Positions 34,126-46,049 of a stretch of DNA of 64,000 nucleotides are shown here, in pieces; the first letter of the stretch is position 1; each line of letters opens with the position of its first letter. The notes below the pieces were generated by a model, which worked only from the letters and a program-made list of their open reading frames with translations, ran no database searches and was not told where the DNA came from. Source of the DNA: Gnetum montanum (taxonomy: Eukaryota > Streptophyta > Gnetopsida > Gnetales > Gnetaceae); assembly GCA_015680685.1 (NCBI GenBank), contig MNCI01016514.1, positions 1 through 64,000 of the forward strand, read 5' to 3'. Both the position numbers and the translations under genes were made by a program.

Positions 34126-34990
34126 CACAAAGAATATCTTCAAGCTTGGATTTGATAACATGAGTTTTATTCCAATTAATATCAAAACTAGAGGCTTTAC
34201 AATAAATTTGAATACAATGAAGGGCACCACTTAAGTTATTTTCAATTACTCTTAGAAAACTACCATTTGCAAAGTGGCTATTAATAATTTAGTGTTAAGC
34301 ACCAGGTAGCAATAAACCTTTGATATTTTCTTGAGAGAGATAGTTCTTTAAAATATAACTGAAATTTTTGATAGGAGGAATAAAAAGTTTTAATAATAGT
34401 AATAGTTAGAGAAAAAGTATTATTAATGCATATATTGACAATAGTATTAGAAAATAACCATCTAACATAAAAGATAAAAGAAGAACCTAGGCCTAACTTT
34501 TGCAATATAGTCAATATAATAGGTTATTCCATCTTTTCATAAGCTTTGCATAATTAGTTTAAAGAGGAAAATGTCTCAATGAGTATCCATGGTCAAAGTC
34601 ATGAATTTTTTAGTTTTGAAAAAATTATCTAAAATAACTACACTTGAAATAAAACTTGTTTGTTCTTCTTTAACTAATTAGACATATCCTTTCAAACTTT
34701 TAAAGTAAGAACCTTAGTAATAATCTTATAATATTTAACAAAGTAATAACTTATGACTTAGTGGTTTAAAATCTATTACCTAACTTTGAAATGAATTTTG
34801 TCATACCTTCATTAATCATCAAGCCAAGAGAAATTTTAGAAAGAGCCTATACATTTTTTTAAAAAAATTTAGCAACAACTTTCCAAAATTCTTTATGAAA
34901 CTCATAGGGTAAACCTTCTAGACTAGAAGATTTATCATTTTCTGTGTAAAATAGAGCTTTTATCACATCCCTAGGTTATATCACTAGGAT

Positions 34991-36382
34991 TTGAACTTTG
35001 ATCATTGATATATACTCTTTTATTTTAATGAGCATATTATTTTCCTAGCATCATATTATATTGTTATTTTTATTATTACTTTTGTTTGATGACATGTTAC
35101 TATTATTACTTTATCATTATGTTGTCTTAGAACATTGAGGTTTTATGGGTTCAATTTTGGTAGGCAATGCTAAGTTATGAAATTCTAATTTGAGCATATG
35201 TCTTGGAGATAAGTATTATTTAAAAAGGTTTTTGGTTTGGACAATCCCCTTCCCTCCCAATTATTTTATCTTAGTGACCCTTATCTCTAGATAAGGATAG
35301 GTTGACGATGATTGAACATGGGCCCCACTATGAAATTTGCGAAGTGTATATTTATTTGTTTTAATGCCTTTAAGAGTGAGAGTTATTTATTATGAGTGCT
35401 TGATAATTTAGGAGTCTAATACTTTTTGATAATAATGGCTTGAGATTTTTGCCATAGGTGCAAGATACAATTATTGATAGAACCTTCTGGGATTTTTTTG
35501 ACATATCTTTCTTGGTATATAAATAAATGCATGGGGATATTGCTAAATACTGATTTCATTTTGCACTTAATCTATATTGCTTTGATGCACTTTGTTTTAT
35601 CGTGTTGATGATTGTTTCAGGATACTAGTACATTTTTTTGATAATAATCTATTACTTTGTTGAGATAGAGAAACATATATTTTTTTGTCTTTTATGAAAT
35701 TATGTTGATTTTATTGTAGAACTTTTGTATTTGATTTTATTTCATGTTTTTCTTCTTCTCCATGACTTGTGCATCCTTTGAACCTTTGTTTAGTGACTTA
35801 TGTTGACTATCTTTCTAAATATTGGTTTAGATAGGTACACATGATTTCCAAGGGGTTACGTTGATTTGGTTACAAAATAACATAGAGGAGTAGTCCCAAG
35901 ATCGCATTGAAATGCAATGTAGTTTTATCAAACATTACAGATTCTTAATGCTTAAGGCATTGGCATAATCACATAACACAAGTCATGATGGACACTTGGT
36001 GTGCTCTTAGTTGAGTTAGATGACAAAAAAATAACATTCAACAATACAACTAAAGTGGAAAATTCTGATTTAGTCTTAACATATTATGCCGCGCATAGTA
36101 GGGCTAAGTTAGGGACCTTGTAAGGTATGTAGTAGGCCTAACATTACTATTATGCACTTTTTGAAGATAAGCCACCTTAAAAATTTCATTTTATTTTTAT
36201 TTTATTTTATTTTAATTATTCCATTAAGGTTTCTAACTTTTTTAAAAAGGAGCATTGTGTTTTTTTTTGCCATAGTAATCATATTTTTGGACTTTTTCTA
36301 AGCTTGTACCTTTGATAATGTTTTTTATCCAGGCTTTTTTGTGCCTTGACTATCATAGATTCAAGTTTACAATTTTTCCTGA
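34991..36382. other. AT-rich spacer with a SINE family 1 relic
   Basis: At 35140-35235 the words gggttcaattttggtaggcaatgctaagttatg and catatgtcttggag match the 3' half of SINE family 1, with the head lost. The rest has no recognisable gene; 36060-36180 is locally less AT-rich but unassigned. Confidence 0.4.
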
Positions 36383-36567
36383 AAGGAATAAAATAATATC
36401 CATTGGTCACTTTCTTTTGTTTTCATAAATTTAAAATAAAAAGTTCATATACATATTCAATTTCAACTCAAAAGAAAAGAATAATTTCCATTGGCCACTT
36501 TCTTTTTTTTTCATAAATTTAAAATAAAAAGTTCATATACATATTTAACTTCAACTCAAAATTGAAA
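36383..36567. repeat. ~92-bp tandem duplication at the 3' edge of LINE copy B
   Basis: Both units carry ccattgg(t/c)cactttctttt, cataaatttaaaataaaaag and ttcatatacatatt followed by caactcaaaa. They are near-identical, which suggests a recent event. Confidence 0.85.
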
Positions 36568-38964
36568 CTCTGCATCATAAAATGCCTCTTATAAATTACA
36601 TCACATCTGTGCTTCCAAATGCAAAAAAGGACATCAAGCCTAAATATGTTGTAGAAAGTATCAAGATTATATTTATTTATTTCCCATGTAGAAATGACAT
36701 AAGTGGAATAATTTTGGTACTTTGTAAACCTAAGAATTAAAAAATTACCATTACCAAACATGTTTAAAAAAATAATAAATAAGATCATGTTCAATAAATT
36801 CTTCATGAAAACAAGCTAGACAAACTAAATTATTAAAAATAAAAAGTTGTAATCAATGTTATGATGACTAAGAAAAAAATTGCACTTTGAGTTGAACTCC
36901 AACTTGTCATAAGTTCTTAAACTTTTATATCTAATCATTCTCAATATTTTGAGTATTCTATATATGGTTAACGATTTCAAAAGAAGCCTTTTCTTTATCA
37001 AAGAAGTGTTGAGCATTGAAAATAGAAAATTGAATTATTTTAGCATCATTTGGCTAAACCCAAATATACCAAAAACTAAACAAGAATTGGGATGAAGATC
37101 CTAAAAAAAAAAGCAAAGTAATGAGGACATCACCTAGACTAATGACACCAATGTATCATCCCTTCAATGATTGTGTCTTTTCTTGGAGTTGTAACATGTT
37201 ATCATGAGTTTGGGTGTCTTTTTGGCATATTAAAGATGTGCTCAAGATGTAATGGGGTCAAAGAGCTATTGTGGAGGTGTTTGGGGATTTTCTTAGATGG
37301 CTTGTCATTTCAAAATCTTCTAGGGAAGATGTCTAGTTTACTAGAAAGAAGTCTTACCTTGGAAAAAGATGTCTACTTCATTGAAAAGACACCTTAACTT
37401 GGGATCAGACATCTTTAGTGAATTGATAGGCTCTCTGGAAAGATGTCTACACTTATTGGAAGATGTCTTCTTTGACCAAAAGATGTCTTGTCTATAAAAT
37501 ATGTCTATTCTACAACCTTCAGCACACACGAAATATGTCTTCTCTTGTAAAAGGCATCTTGTTTGACAATGAGATATTTTTGTATACATTCCAACAAATA
37601 TAAAATTGTAATTTTTATTCCATGGGAAGATAAAAGTCATGAAAAAAGTATAAATAAGCAACAAAAGCCTCAATTTGGTTAAGAGAAAGTGTGTAAGGGT
37701 ATAGAGTGAGCATGAGAAGAGAGTTTCTCCTTGAAAGACTTGTGAGTCCTTCTTGAGGGTTATGAGTGAATTGCTTTGCTTTAAGTGTGGTGTGAGGTTT
37801 TAATTGAATTATTTATCTTTTTTTTTTTTGGAGTTTTTTGTTTTCTTTTTGCTTGTACTCATTTTTCCTTGAGTAAGAATAAATAATTTCTTTTTCATTC
37901 TTATTCAAATTGGGCTTTATATTGGTTGAGAGAGCGTGGATTGTGAAATCCAAGGGAGTCTTCATCATTAACACTTGTCATGGAGAGTCTGAAAAGAAGT
38001 TTTATTTAAAATGAATTTAGATTGAAATTATTACTATTTATATGCTACATGAGGAGTGATATTAGAGAAAAAAATTGTTACATGAAGAATATCTTCAAGT
38101 GAGAATCGTAAGTAGTTAAATTAATAGTAGTTCCACAATAAGATGCCCATCAAATTGACATCAATTGAATGGAATCCCAAGAATGTTGAAAAGGATGGCA
38201 ATGCAAAATGAACTAATCTTTTGACAAGCTATTCAAATTTATTGAAGAACAACTAACCCTATAATTTTAATTTTAGTACTGGTAATAACCCAAAATTTTC
38301 ATTAAGTGTTAAATTAAAATTTCAAATTAGTTGGAAAACTAGATTTAATTTGGTATCTAATAAGAAGTTTCCAAATTTTATCATCTTTTAAAGTTTTTAA
38401 AATTAATTTGGTAGCTACTAATATTCCTTGATGATAAGTTAAAGGAACACTAGAACCACCTATCTTTTGTCAAGAGTTTAAAATTTTCAATTAAGTATGG
38501 CATTAGTCCATCAAACTTCCATCCATTGTGAAATTGCTACCTCCTGTAGGAGTTAGGGCCATGTCTTAGTGCCAATGTGGTAGAAGAAAGCGAGTCATTA
38601 GCTAGAGCTTTGGGCCTTACAATGGATAATGAAGAACATTATTTCCTTGAAAAAGAATCTAGTAAGTTGCTATAACTACTCATATGACTTTTTAGAAGGA
38701 TGCATAAAGCAAAATAATACATGAATAGACTAAAAATTATTAAAAGTAACCATTAATTTTTCTACTAAAGACAATGATTTTCCAATCCACTTACTATTTT
38801 TTTTGATAAAATTTATGATAGATAAATTATTGACATAAGTTAAGGGGAAAACATAAATGTAGAAGAGTTCAACTCCAAAGAAAATTAGAAAGCTTACAAG
38901 GAATATGTCAAAGTTTGAATTGTACTAATAAATAGCAAAACTAGGGGCTTTACAATAAACTTGA
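36480..38964 (-). pseudogene. Decayed LINE, copy B (3' part), interrupted on its 5' side by W
   Basis: Homologous to copy A. The C-terminal frame 36806-36519 includes FYNIFRLDVLFCIWKHRCDV, which resembles the IWKLRCNVIFQR end of the zinc-binding part in the LINE at 39222-40434. At 38900-38964 it reaches the ...tacaataaacttga word, and the element resumes at 61149 with cttgaataaaattaagg. The two parts together follow the order of copy A. A separate ~840-bp insertion sits at about 37122-37964, and ~130 bp near 38495-38625 has no counterpart in A. Confidence 0.75.
37122..37964 (+). mobile_element. ~840-bp insertion in LINE copy B, LTR-like ends
   Basis: Comparison with copy A shows that everything between about 37115 and 37967 is extra. 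Possible ends are TGAGGAC (37122) and GTCTTCA (37958-37964), near-inverted and TG...CA. It has a cluster of gatgtct words (37320-37535), like the solo LTR at 26026-26948, and no protein domain. I found no secure TSD, so I call it an LTR-like insertion with provisional ends. Confidence 0.5.
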
Positions 38965-38983
38965 TGTAATACCCTAGTATTTA

Positions 38984-39155
38984 TAGGGCTAGGGGGAGAG
39001 AGGGCTATTGGAACCTAGAATAATTAAAACATAGGTACACCCTACGATATATAGTCCAACTAGAACTTTATAACTTAGCATTACCCATTAGAATCAAACC
39101 TATAACTTAGAGCTTCCAAATTAAGAGTCTTACCACTAGGCTTACACCTCAGTGT
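38984..39155 (-). mobile_element. SINE family 1 with 17-bp TSD, minus strand
   Basis: taataccctagtattta (38967-38983) and taatatcctagtattta (39156-39172) flank a 172-bp insert with one mismatch. On the minus strand the insert reads gaggtgtaagcctagtggtaagactc (A box), taggtttgattct (B box), then taatgctaagttataaag and gtagggtgtacc. It is the best-preserved family 1 head in the window and has a longer 3' part than the 13059-13170 copy. Confidence 0.88.
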
Positions 39156-39221
39156 TAATATCCTAGTATTTAGAACTTAGAACCTTTGCTTTGTTATCCA
39201 TTATTGTGTTTGTTCCTTAAG

Positions 39222-40434
39222 GGGGGATGTTGGACCCCGAAAAGAAGTTCTATTGATATTAACAGTGTATCAGTTACAGTAATTTGAACAAGTCATAGGG
39301 TTAAGGGGAAGGGGGAAGCTGAGAGCACTATGCAAGAAACTCAAGACCTGCCTTATAAAAAAACAAGTGTTAAGGGAAGAAGCCCAAATTGGGGCACCAC
39401 CAAACGACCACCCATGCTGACTTGTTATAAGATAGAAGGATAAATAATTAGATAAGGAATAAAAAAGCTCTCAATTAAGGATAGAGAGAGTTCCAATGGT
39501 GACTCCTCACAACAAAAATGGAAAGCTTCTTGGCAGAGATTACTGATGATGAGTGTTACTGGAATGCACAAGTCTTTCCCACTACTGCAAGAGATGAACC
39601 AACTGATGTCTATCCAGATTGAACTTGGATGCTTGAGATGTGAGTTGGAAATGAATGAGGTAAAAGATCTATAGCTTCTCCAACCTGGTGAGCAAACATT
39701 TATTAGAATAATCAATCCTTTGAAATATAACATTGCATCTTAGCTTCCAAATATAATATAAAATAGTAGGCCTAATAAATTTCCACAAAAACTTGAGATT
39801 AGCAGAAGTAATGTTTAAAAAGCCGAATATAACATCCTCTTGAGATATCTTGTATGAAGAAAAAACAATGGAAGCCCACTTCCACACATGATGAGCAAAG
39901 GGACAAAGCCAAAAAACATGGACAAAGTCATCTTGTCCACCACAGAGAGGGCAATTGGGATTGGGAATTCCTAGATATTCTAACCATTTACCAATAGGTA
40001 GACCATGGTGGAGGAGACACTAGAGGAACTGTTTAATTTTGGGGAGGGTCGGAAGGTTCCAAATATTTTGGAAGATAGGGATCCAAAATGATACTAACTC
40101 ATGTTTATGCCAATGCTTATTGCAATGTTGAATGACCTCGGATGGGTTGTGCATAAGATGAAAGGGGATAGATGGCTGGTAGGGTAATAGTTTAACCCCA
40201 TTAAGCCATTGAAGGCCTTGAAAAGGATTTTGCACTGTAACATCAATGTGCCAATGGCCGTGAAGAAGGGAGTAAATCTAGACTAGGCAATGGTTCATTA
40301 CATCCAACTCCCCATACAAATTGCTAAACTCGACCTTCGAAATCCAACGGCTAGCCAACCTAAGACAAGTCAAGGAGATGACGCCTTATGAATAATGTTA
40401 TATCTTAGGAGATGACACCTAAGACAAGTCAAGG
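39222..40434 (-). mobile_element. LINE 3' fragment with zinc-binding domain and perfect 15-bp TSD
   Basis: tgtttgttccttaag stands at 39207-39221 and again at 40435-40449. Reading on the minus strand: GLQWLNGVKLLPYQPSIPF (40210), HGLPIGKWLEYLGI, then CPLCGGQDDFVHVFWLC, an intact C-x2-C...H-x4-C zinc-binding region typical of plant LINE C-termini (near 39960-39910), and IWKLRCNVIFQR (39740). It is a sister of 7330-8712 (strong match over ~270 bp). It is 5' truncated. The 3' end runs into cccccc, not poly(A). The 5' junction is scrambled: target sequence gaataatgttatatctta occurs both inside (about 40390) and outside (40449). Confidence 0.88.
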
Positions 40435-40449
40435 TGTTTGTTCCTTAAG

Positions 40450-41478
40450 AATAATGTTATATCTTATTATCGAATGTTGTGCTATACCTTGCTAATGTAT
40501 GTTTATACCCCTTCTTTTATGATATTGAGACCAAAACATAAGATCTCTTATTTGTTATGCATCTTAAGGTTTGGACTCTTAACTTACATGTGATACATTG
40601 GTATTTCATTTATTCTTTTATCTTTTATTTTTGAATCTATTTTCTAATTATGTTTACTAACTCTTGTGCTTCTAACTATGGACAGACTAGTAAGATGGTA
40701 GTGGCCCATTACTAGTATTTTATTTATGTTTAAATTTATATTTTTATATTATATTTTATTTTATAATTTTGAAATAAGGTAACAATATAGTTATAAGATA
40801 TGTTAATAAAGATTTGAGATTAATTTAGTTATTCTTTTATTTTATCTTGGAGCCCATTCTTGGACATGTTGGCTCAGTCTAGTAGTGAATTTAATCTATT
40901 GGTTGACCACTGGATCATTTTTGTGAATATATATTACTAGTTTTTTAAAAAAAAATAGGTTATTAATTATTTATTCTTGAAGTTGCGCAAACCCTACCTT
41001 TTGTGTTTATAAATACTTGACAACATTGGCTCTCTAGAATTAATTGTGCATTGCTTTCTTTTTTCTAATCTCATGCTCATGGTTGTGCTTGGCAAATTTG
41101 TTGGTGATTTCTAGATCTGAACTTGTTTGTGCTTGATGAAGCTTTATGCATAGTTGATCTCTCAAGGAAGAGGCAATAAGCTTAATTCTATCAATTTTCA
41201 TAAGCACCTTACCATCTTAGACATGTTTTCCTTTTTTATGATGGTTCCTTTATTGATCTAACCCTAGTTTCAAATGTTTAATCCATAATTTGTTGTTTTC
41301 ATGATTTTTTGCTTTACACTTCAACACTATCTTTTTACTGCATCATCTCATCTCCTTCTTGTAGCGATGGTAATTTCGAGGTCGCAACAAATCTATAAGT
41401 AGTAAAGGAAGTCAAAATGTAACTTTTGCACATTTTTCAAAGTAGCACATTTATCTTAGCATTAGGCATAAATGACAT
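40450..41478. other. Part of W, non-coding
   Basis: AT-rich, no ORF of note. It holds a TATA-like motif near 41007 and pyrimidine-rich tracts at 41215-41380. Assigned to W by elimination after removing the nested insertions. Confidence 0.4.
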
Positions 41479-41577
41479 TGATGAGTAGTAAGTATTCCCT
41501 ACACCCAACCATATGAATTACTAGTGTATATACATGAATTACTAGTGTCTTCCTAATCAATACTTGTGTTAATCTCN
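41479..41577 (-). other. Start of an LTR of the X/Y/Z family ending at an assembly N
   Basis: 41479-41528 (tgatgagtagtaagta..., caaccatatgaatta) matches the first ~50 bp of the X, Y and Z LTRs, then the sequence reaches a single N at 41577 and continues as unrelated DNA. A whole element, or the rest of an LTR, has probably been lost at this join. Confidence 0.6.
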
Positions 41578-41934
41578 AGCTATAGGGTTGATATTAGCCA
41601 TAACACAGCCCAACATTTAGAAGTTAGCATGCCTAAGGATTTTTAACTTGATAGTTGATCTTATTATATATGAGGGTTGGCCTAGATTGGTGATGTGTTA
41701 CATCAAATAGTTCTTGATGACTAGTTTAAGTTACTATCAACCTTTTAATTATCCTAATGTTTGATGCTGAACCTCATGGAAATACCAAAATTAAGAGCAA
41801 ATCAAATATTGATGAGTAATTTATGCATTTTATGATTAACTATAAGTTAATGTTTATGTGGATAAACATTCTAACTATTAATAATATATTTTACAACACG
41901 GATGACATCCTTAAGTCATGTTCTAGGAACCTTC

Positions 41935-42801
41935 TAATGAGCAATGAGGTACCTCCTACATCCAACCATATGAATCACAAGTGTTCATGCATGATCTAAT
42001 TGAATTTTGTGGATTGGACTAGTTGTGACATCTAGATCATTATGTCTTGATCACAGTTCACTATCTTCCCACATGAAGTAGCGGTAGCTTTGTCACATAC
42101 AATTTAGTCTAAAGTGAGGCATATGATAATTGATGTTGTTGTGGACTTATGCTACTCCTAACAATAATAGAGAAATTAATTATTTAATCTAATTAAAAAT
42201 GAAATGTAAAGTATAAACTAGGCTATGTGTGATGAGTATCCATTCCTAACCTTTCATACATGCCTTGGACTTCATGCAATTGTCGCTGGGATTACCAAGC
42301 ATACTGTTACTAGGCATACCAAATGATAACACTACTAGGTTACTAAGTAATTACACTTAAGCACTTGTGATTAGTCATACTCATTCCCATTAATGAAAAA
42401 AGCAATAAAGAGTAATAAATGATAAACATTAACTAAGAAAAATAGTAAGCATTTAAGTAATTAACAATAATAAAGCAAAGTGAATGCAGTAATGATGGAA
42501 GTAATCTTGATCTTTATTACCAAACATGTAACTTGTCCAAGTATGTCACACTAGAATAAGGATGTCCTACAATCACTTAACATCACACTACAGGCATGCA
42601 ATAGAAACAAACTAATAAAACACCTCTGTCTATTCTAAAATCTATTAAAATATATATCCAAAATGTGCATCTAAGTGTTGTATTTATAGGCTAGCATGGA
42701 AGGGGTAATTTTGGATCTCAAACATCAAAGGTTCTACCCCAATATCGGATACTCAATAACGTGGCTCTGATATTAGAGCCCTACCAAAACATCACTCATC
42801 A
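41935..42801 (-). repeat. 3' LTR of X
   Basis: Matches 49836-50199 plus 60202-60720 along its length (for example catttagatcattatgt-type words, aagtgaggcata, caaatgataacactactagg, tgttgtatttataggctagc). It starts TAATGAG (mutated TGATGAG) and ends CTCATCA. The minus strand continues into a purine tract (atgggggta, 42802-42810), which confirms this is the 3' LTR. Confidence 0.88.
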
Positions 42802-42969
42802 TACCCCCATGATTGAATGAAAACTCTTCCTTAAGTTAAACAAAATGAGAAACAAGTTCTTTACAAAATATTGGGAAGGCATTGATTAACTCTAACATAC
42901 ACATTACTAACTATTTCATGCCGCAATGGTATTTTTACAAAAAAATGGACACAACATGAAAAAATAACA

Positions 42970-45560
42970 AAATTGGAGAAGCTATGTAGTTCTTGGAGAT
43001 GGTGGCTCTTCCAATTGGCTACTTCCCTTTGTTGTCAAGCTTCTAGAATTTTTAATGATCCAAGAGCACCTGCAACTTATCCTCTTCCATTCTCGGGTCA
43101 TGCACCATCCAAGCTAATGATCCAATGTATGTTGGAGTTGGTATATTCCATAGACATGTCAACTATGGGAACATCTAATTGGCTTTCACATACCATGCCC
43201 CGAATTGTCTCCATTCCTCCTTAAAAGCCCTAGGCTTTTGTCTTAATTCATGATAATTTATTAGTCTCTTGGCCAGGTTTAAAATTACATCTCTTTGCCC
43301 ATGGCAGCAAGCCTTAATTGTTTCTAGTTCTGAGTTTTTCATGTGAAGTTTTTGTAGAACATATTTTCTATCTACAAACTCTTTCTCATAAAAAGCACAA
43401 GTGGATACTACTTGCTATTCTAATTCATTTCTAGGCCAACCTACTGATAACATGGTCATGTTAGCATAATGAAGGTTAGCTAACACTATGTACTCCCTCA
43501 AGTCCTCAATCTACAGGTCCTTGTTTTTCACTTCTCCTAGGTGGACTAGGGCATAACTATCCAAGATGGGCTGCCAGTTAGGATTCTGTGTTGACATGGA
43601 ACTGATGCAAGCCTTTTCCATATGGATTTCTTTTTCATTGATTTTCTTGTACATGCTAATTTGGTCCCAAAAGTGCTCTTTTAGCTTCTTGTGCTTTTTG
43701 GCCTTATTCTGCCATGCACTTATCTCAATTGGAGACTTTTTATGTATAGTGTGTACCTCCTCCATTAAGAGGATTTGGTTCTCTTTGGCCAATTTTCTTA
43801 TATTTTGGTTGACCTTCACTAGTTGCTTCCTCAACTAGTGGATACCTTGCTCCAAGATGTTTTTCTACTTTTCAATGGTGGTCAACCTTGCATTGTCAGT
43901 AGCAAGTTGCTTGTTTTCCTCTTGGGTAGTGGTCAGTGCCTTCACATGAGCATATGCTTGAGCTTCAGCAGTTGAGGCATTCTAGACTACTTTCTCATTT
44001 TTCTATTTAGTTGCTTTTTTCTGCTTAATCAATTGGCCTAGCTACTTTGTTTGAAACTTCTCCAACTAGTCAAGCATAATGAATTGGAAAGAATCCCTTA
44101 TTTTAGCCCTTAGGATGATGAGCTATTGTTGCAATTGGTGTACCTCTACATCTACATGCTTTGCCATGGTTTCTACCATAACCAACTTTTCTTTGGTGGC
44201 TATGAGATCATATTGAACTATAGTGACATCATTGGGGATGTTAAAGAGTGTTTTCATAACCTTCTTAGTCTATAGTAATTTATCAAGCACATCCTCATGA
44301 GCTACAAGAGTCATCGAGGTCCTGGTTAACATATGTGCATCTCTAGTCCTAGTTAAGTCCACTAGGGGTAAAATAGGCATATTAAATGATTTTTTGATGT
44401 GGTTAGTTATAAATTTTGCTATGCCTATCGCATCTTGGTGTTGCATGATCACAACTGTGGTACCTTCTCCAATTTCAAGCACCACTTGGAAAGATGTGGC
44501 ATTCCTAGAGATCTGTTGCAACCACTGGGCTTCTCCTCCTGATTGCAAAGAAATTTGTCCCCTTGATGGATCAATAGGAATTGTAGGCTGAATGACATCA
44601 TCAATGACTCAGAAGAGGTTGAATTTATCCTTGCTTCCCCAACTAAGAGTTTTAAAAATTCACTATAGATGGCTCATTGAGGATCTATAATTTGTGGTGG
44701 AGACAGTGGAACTTGTGGTTCTCACTATTGCTCTAGTTCTTTTCTGGATCCTTCTTTGGTTCTTATTCTTACTCCTTTTTTGGTTCTCTTTCTTGATTTT
44801 TACTAAGGTCTTTCCTTGGTGTTGTTGGTTTGAGCAACTTAGAAAATGAAGCATTTTTCCCTCTTGGGAACATCATTGGTGTAACCCAAGATTGTGGCTC
44901 TCTTACACAAATTTTAGATTAGGCAAGGAAATGGAAGTATCAACTTCCTTGCCTTTCTCTCCTCGAACTATTGTTGAATTTTCATGAAGTACAATTGGGC
45001 AAGGTTGGCATTGTATTTGCCCATTAGGATTGCACTTCCTTTGGTTGTGTATGTTAATATCGTGTTTAGCCCTTTAGTGGGGAAGAGGTGGTATGTGCCA
45101 ATTTTGAAGTAAATTCTCTCTTTCAGAGTTAGCTCATTGTATATTTTGTCTTCTTTATTATATGATTGCTTTAGCCATAGCTTCCTTTTCTTTGCATCAG
45201 ATCTTGTGGATAGGTGTGCTACTTTGGCCTCTACATTAGGTATGTTTAGAGCCTCTGCAATGGCCTTGATTGAGAAAGAAATAGAGATTCCACCAAAGTT
45301 GATGGTGGTGCCCTCCTCTTTATTGTGTTAAAATTGGTACATCTCATCAAGGTACCATTCACCACTTTTAGAAAGAATGTGCCATAAAGGTGATGCCTGA
45401 AGCTAAGTTTTGATCACCTCAGGAACAAATTCCATGAATGGACCAAAGTTCATTTCCATGATGACTATGGTCAACATGGATTGCTCTTGGATGGCTTGAA
45501 GGAATTCTTGGGACAATGTGAGGTGTTGTCCTTGCACTTGAGCCTATGGTCCTGTAGCCT
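42970..45560 (-). pseudogene. Extra ORF of X next to the 3' LTR, function unknown, coiled-coil C-terminus
   Basis: The minus strand carries a long decayed reading frame. At 45500-44990: FLQAIQEQSMLTIV, GGISISFSIKAIAEALNIP, DAKKRKLWLKQSYNKED, KERIYFKIGTYHLFPTKGLN. After a frame change near 44870, one frame runs to 43511: a Lys/Arg-rich stretch, WLQQISRNATSFQVVLEIGE, then Lys/Glu/Gln-rich sequence with heptad character (RKQLVKVNQNIRKLAKENQ, KKHKKLKEHFW). From 44272 to 43835 this frame is interrupted eight times, every time by TAG. Its place, between spacer and 3' LTR, is where plant gypsy elements sometimes keep an extra or env-like ORF. The N-terminal part vaguely recalls the 'putative plant transposon protein' domain, but I cannot confirm that. 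Y and Z lack it. Confidence 0.55.
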
Positions 45561-46049
45561 CTACCTAGACCGACTATCATATAACAACGGCCTCTTGATG
45601 AATGCTAAATGATTGGGCCTCCTATTCTTCATGCACAGTTGATGGACCTTATTCTTCTAGTTGGCCACTACCACGTATCAGGCATTTTCTTTCATCATGC
45701 AATAATTATTGAGAATGATTTCTAAAGAATTGTGAGGGTCCTATTAATAGTTTTTGTGGACCCGATATCAAGTAGCCAATATCAACTCCCACATGATATC
45801 GGGGGCCTTAAAATTACATTTTATGTGGATATTCAATATGGAAAATGAAGCTTTGTGATTGGTTGGAAGGTTTTATGTAGAGTCCAAAGTTCTGGGGTAA
45901 GTGAGAATACATATTTGACACTGGTAATGTTGGAAAATGGAATTGTAGAAATTAAAAGCTTTGGAAGATGTAAGAAAAGAGTATTGAATTCATGATATAC
46001 AACGAATAGGTTGTATGATAAAGGAAGGTTTTGAGGTTGACATTTATGC

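Larger units (their letters stand above)
31415..34990 (-). pseudogene. Decayed LINE, copy A (RT to C-terminus)
   Basis: On the minus strand from right to left: an RT entry block (SSSLEGLPYEFHKEFWKVV near 34930), LQKLGLGSSFIFYVRWLFSN (34510), NSHFANGSFL near 34265 (FANG in place of catalytic FADD), INWNKT (34160), then KLVSGLEN and RFSLLML (34000-33920), and WDSIKWMSIWQASY (32180) with later decayed parts. Stops and frameshifts are everywhere. It matches copy B/D (36480-38964 plus 61149-61975) along most of its length. Relative to B it has a ~1-kb unmatched stretch (about 32615-33600) and a 263-bp tandem duplication. Confidence 0.75.

Noticed and set aside
38495-38625. ~130-bp segment of LINE copy B absent from copy A as a SINE
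   Set aside because: It looks like an insertion by comparison, but I find no pol III boxes, tail or secure TSD; it could equally be a deletion in copy A.
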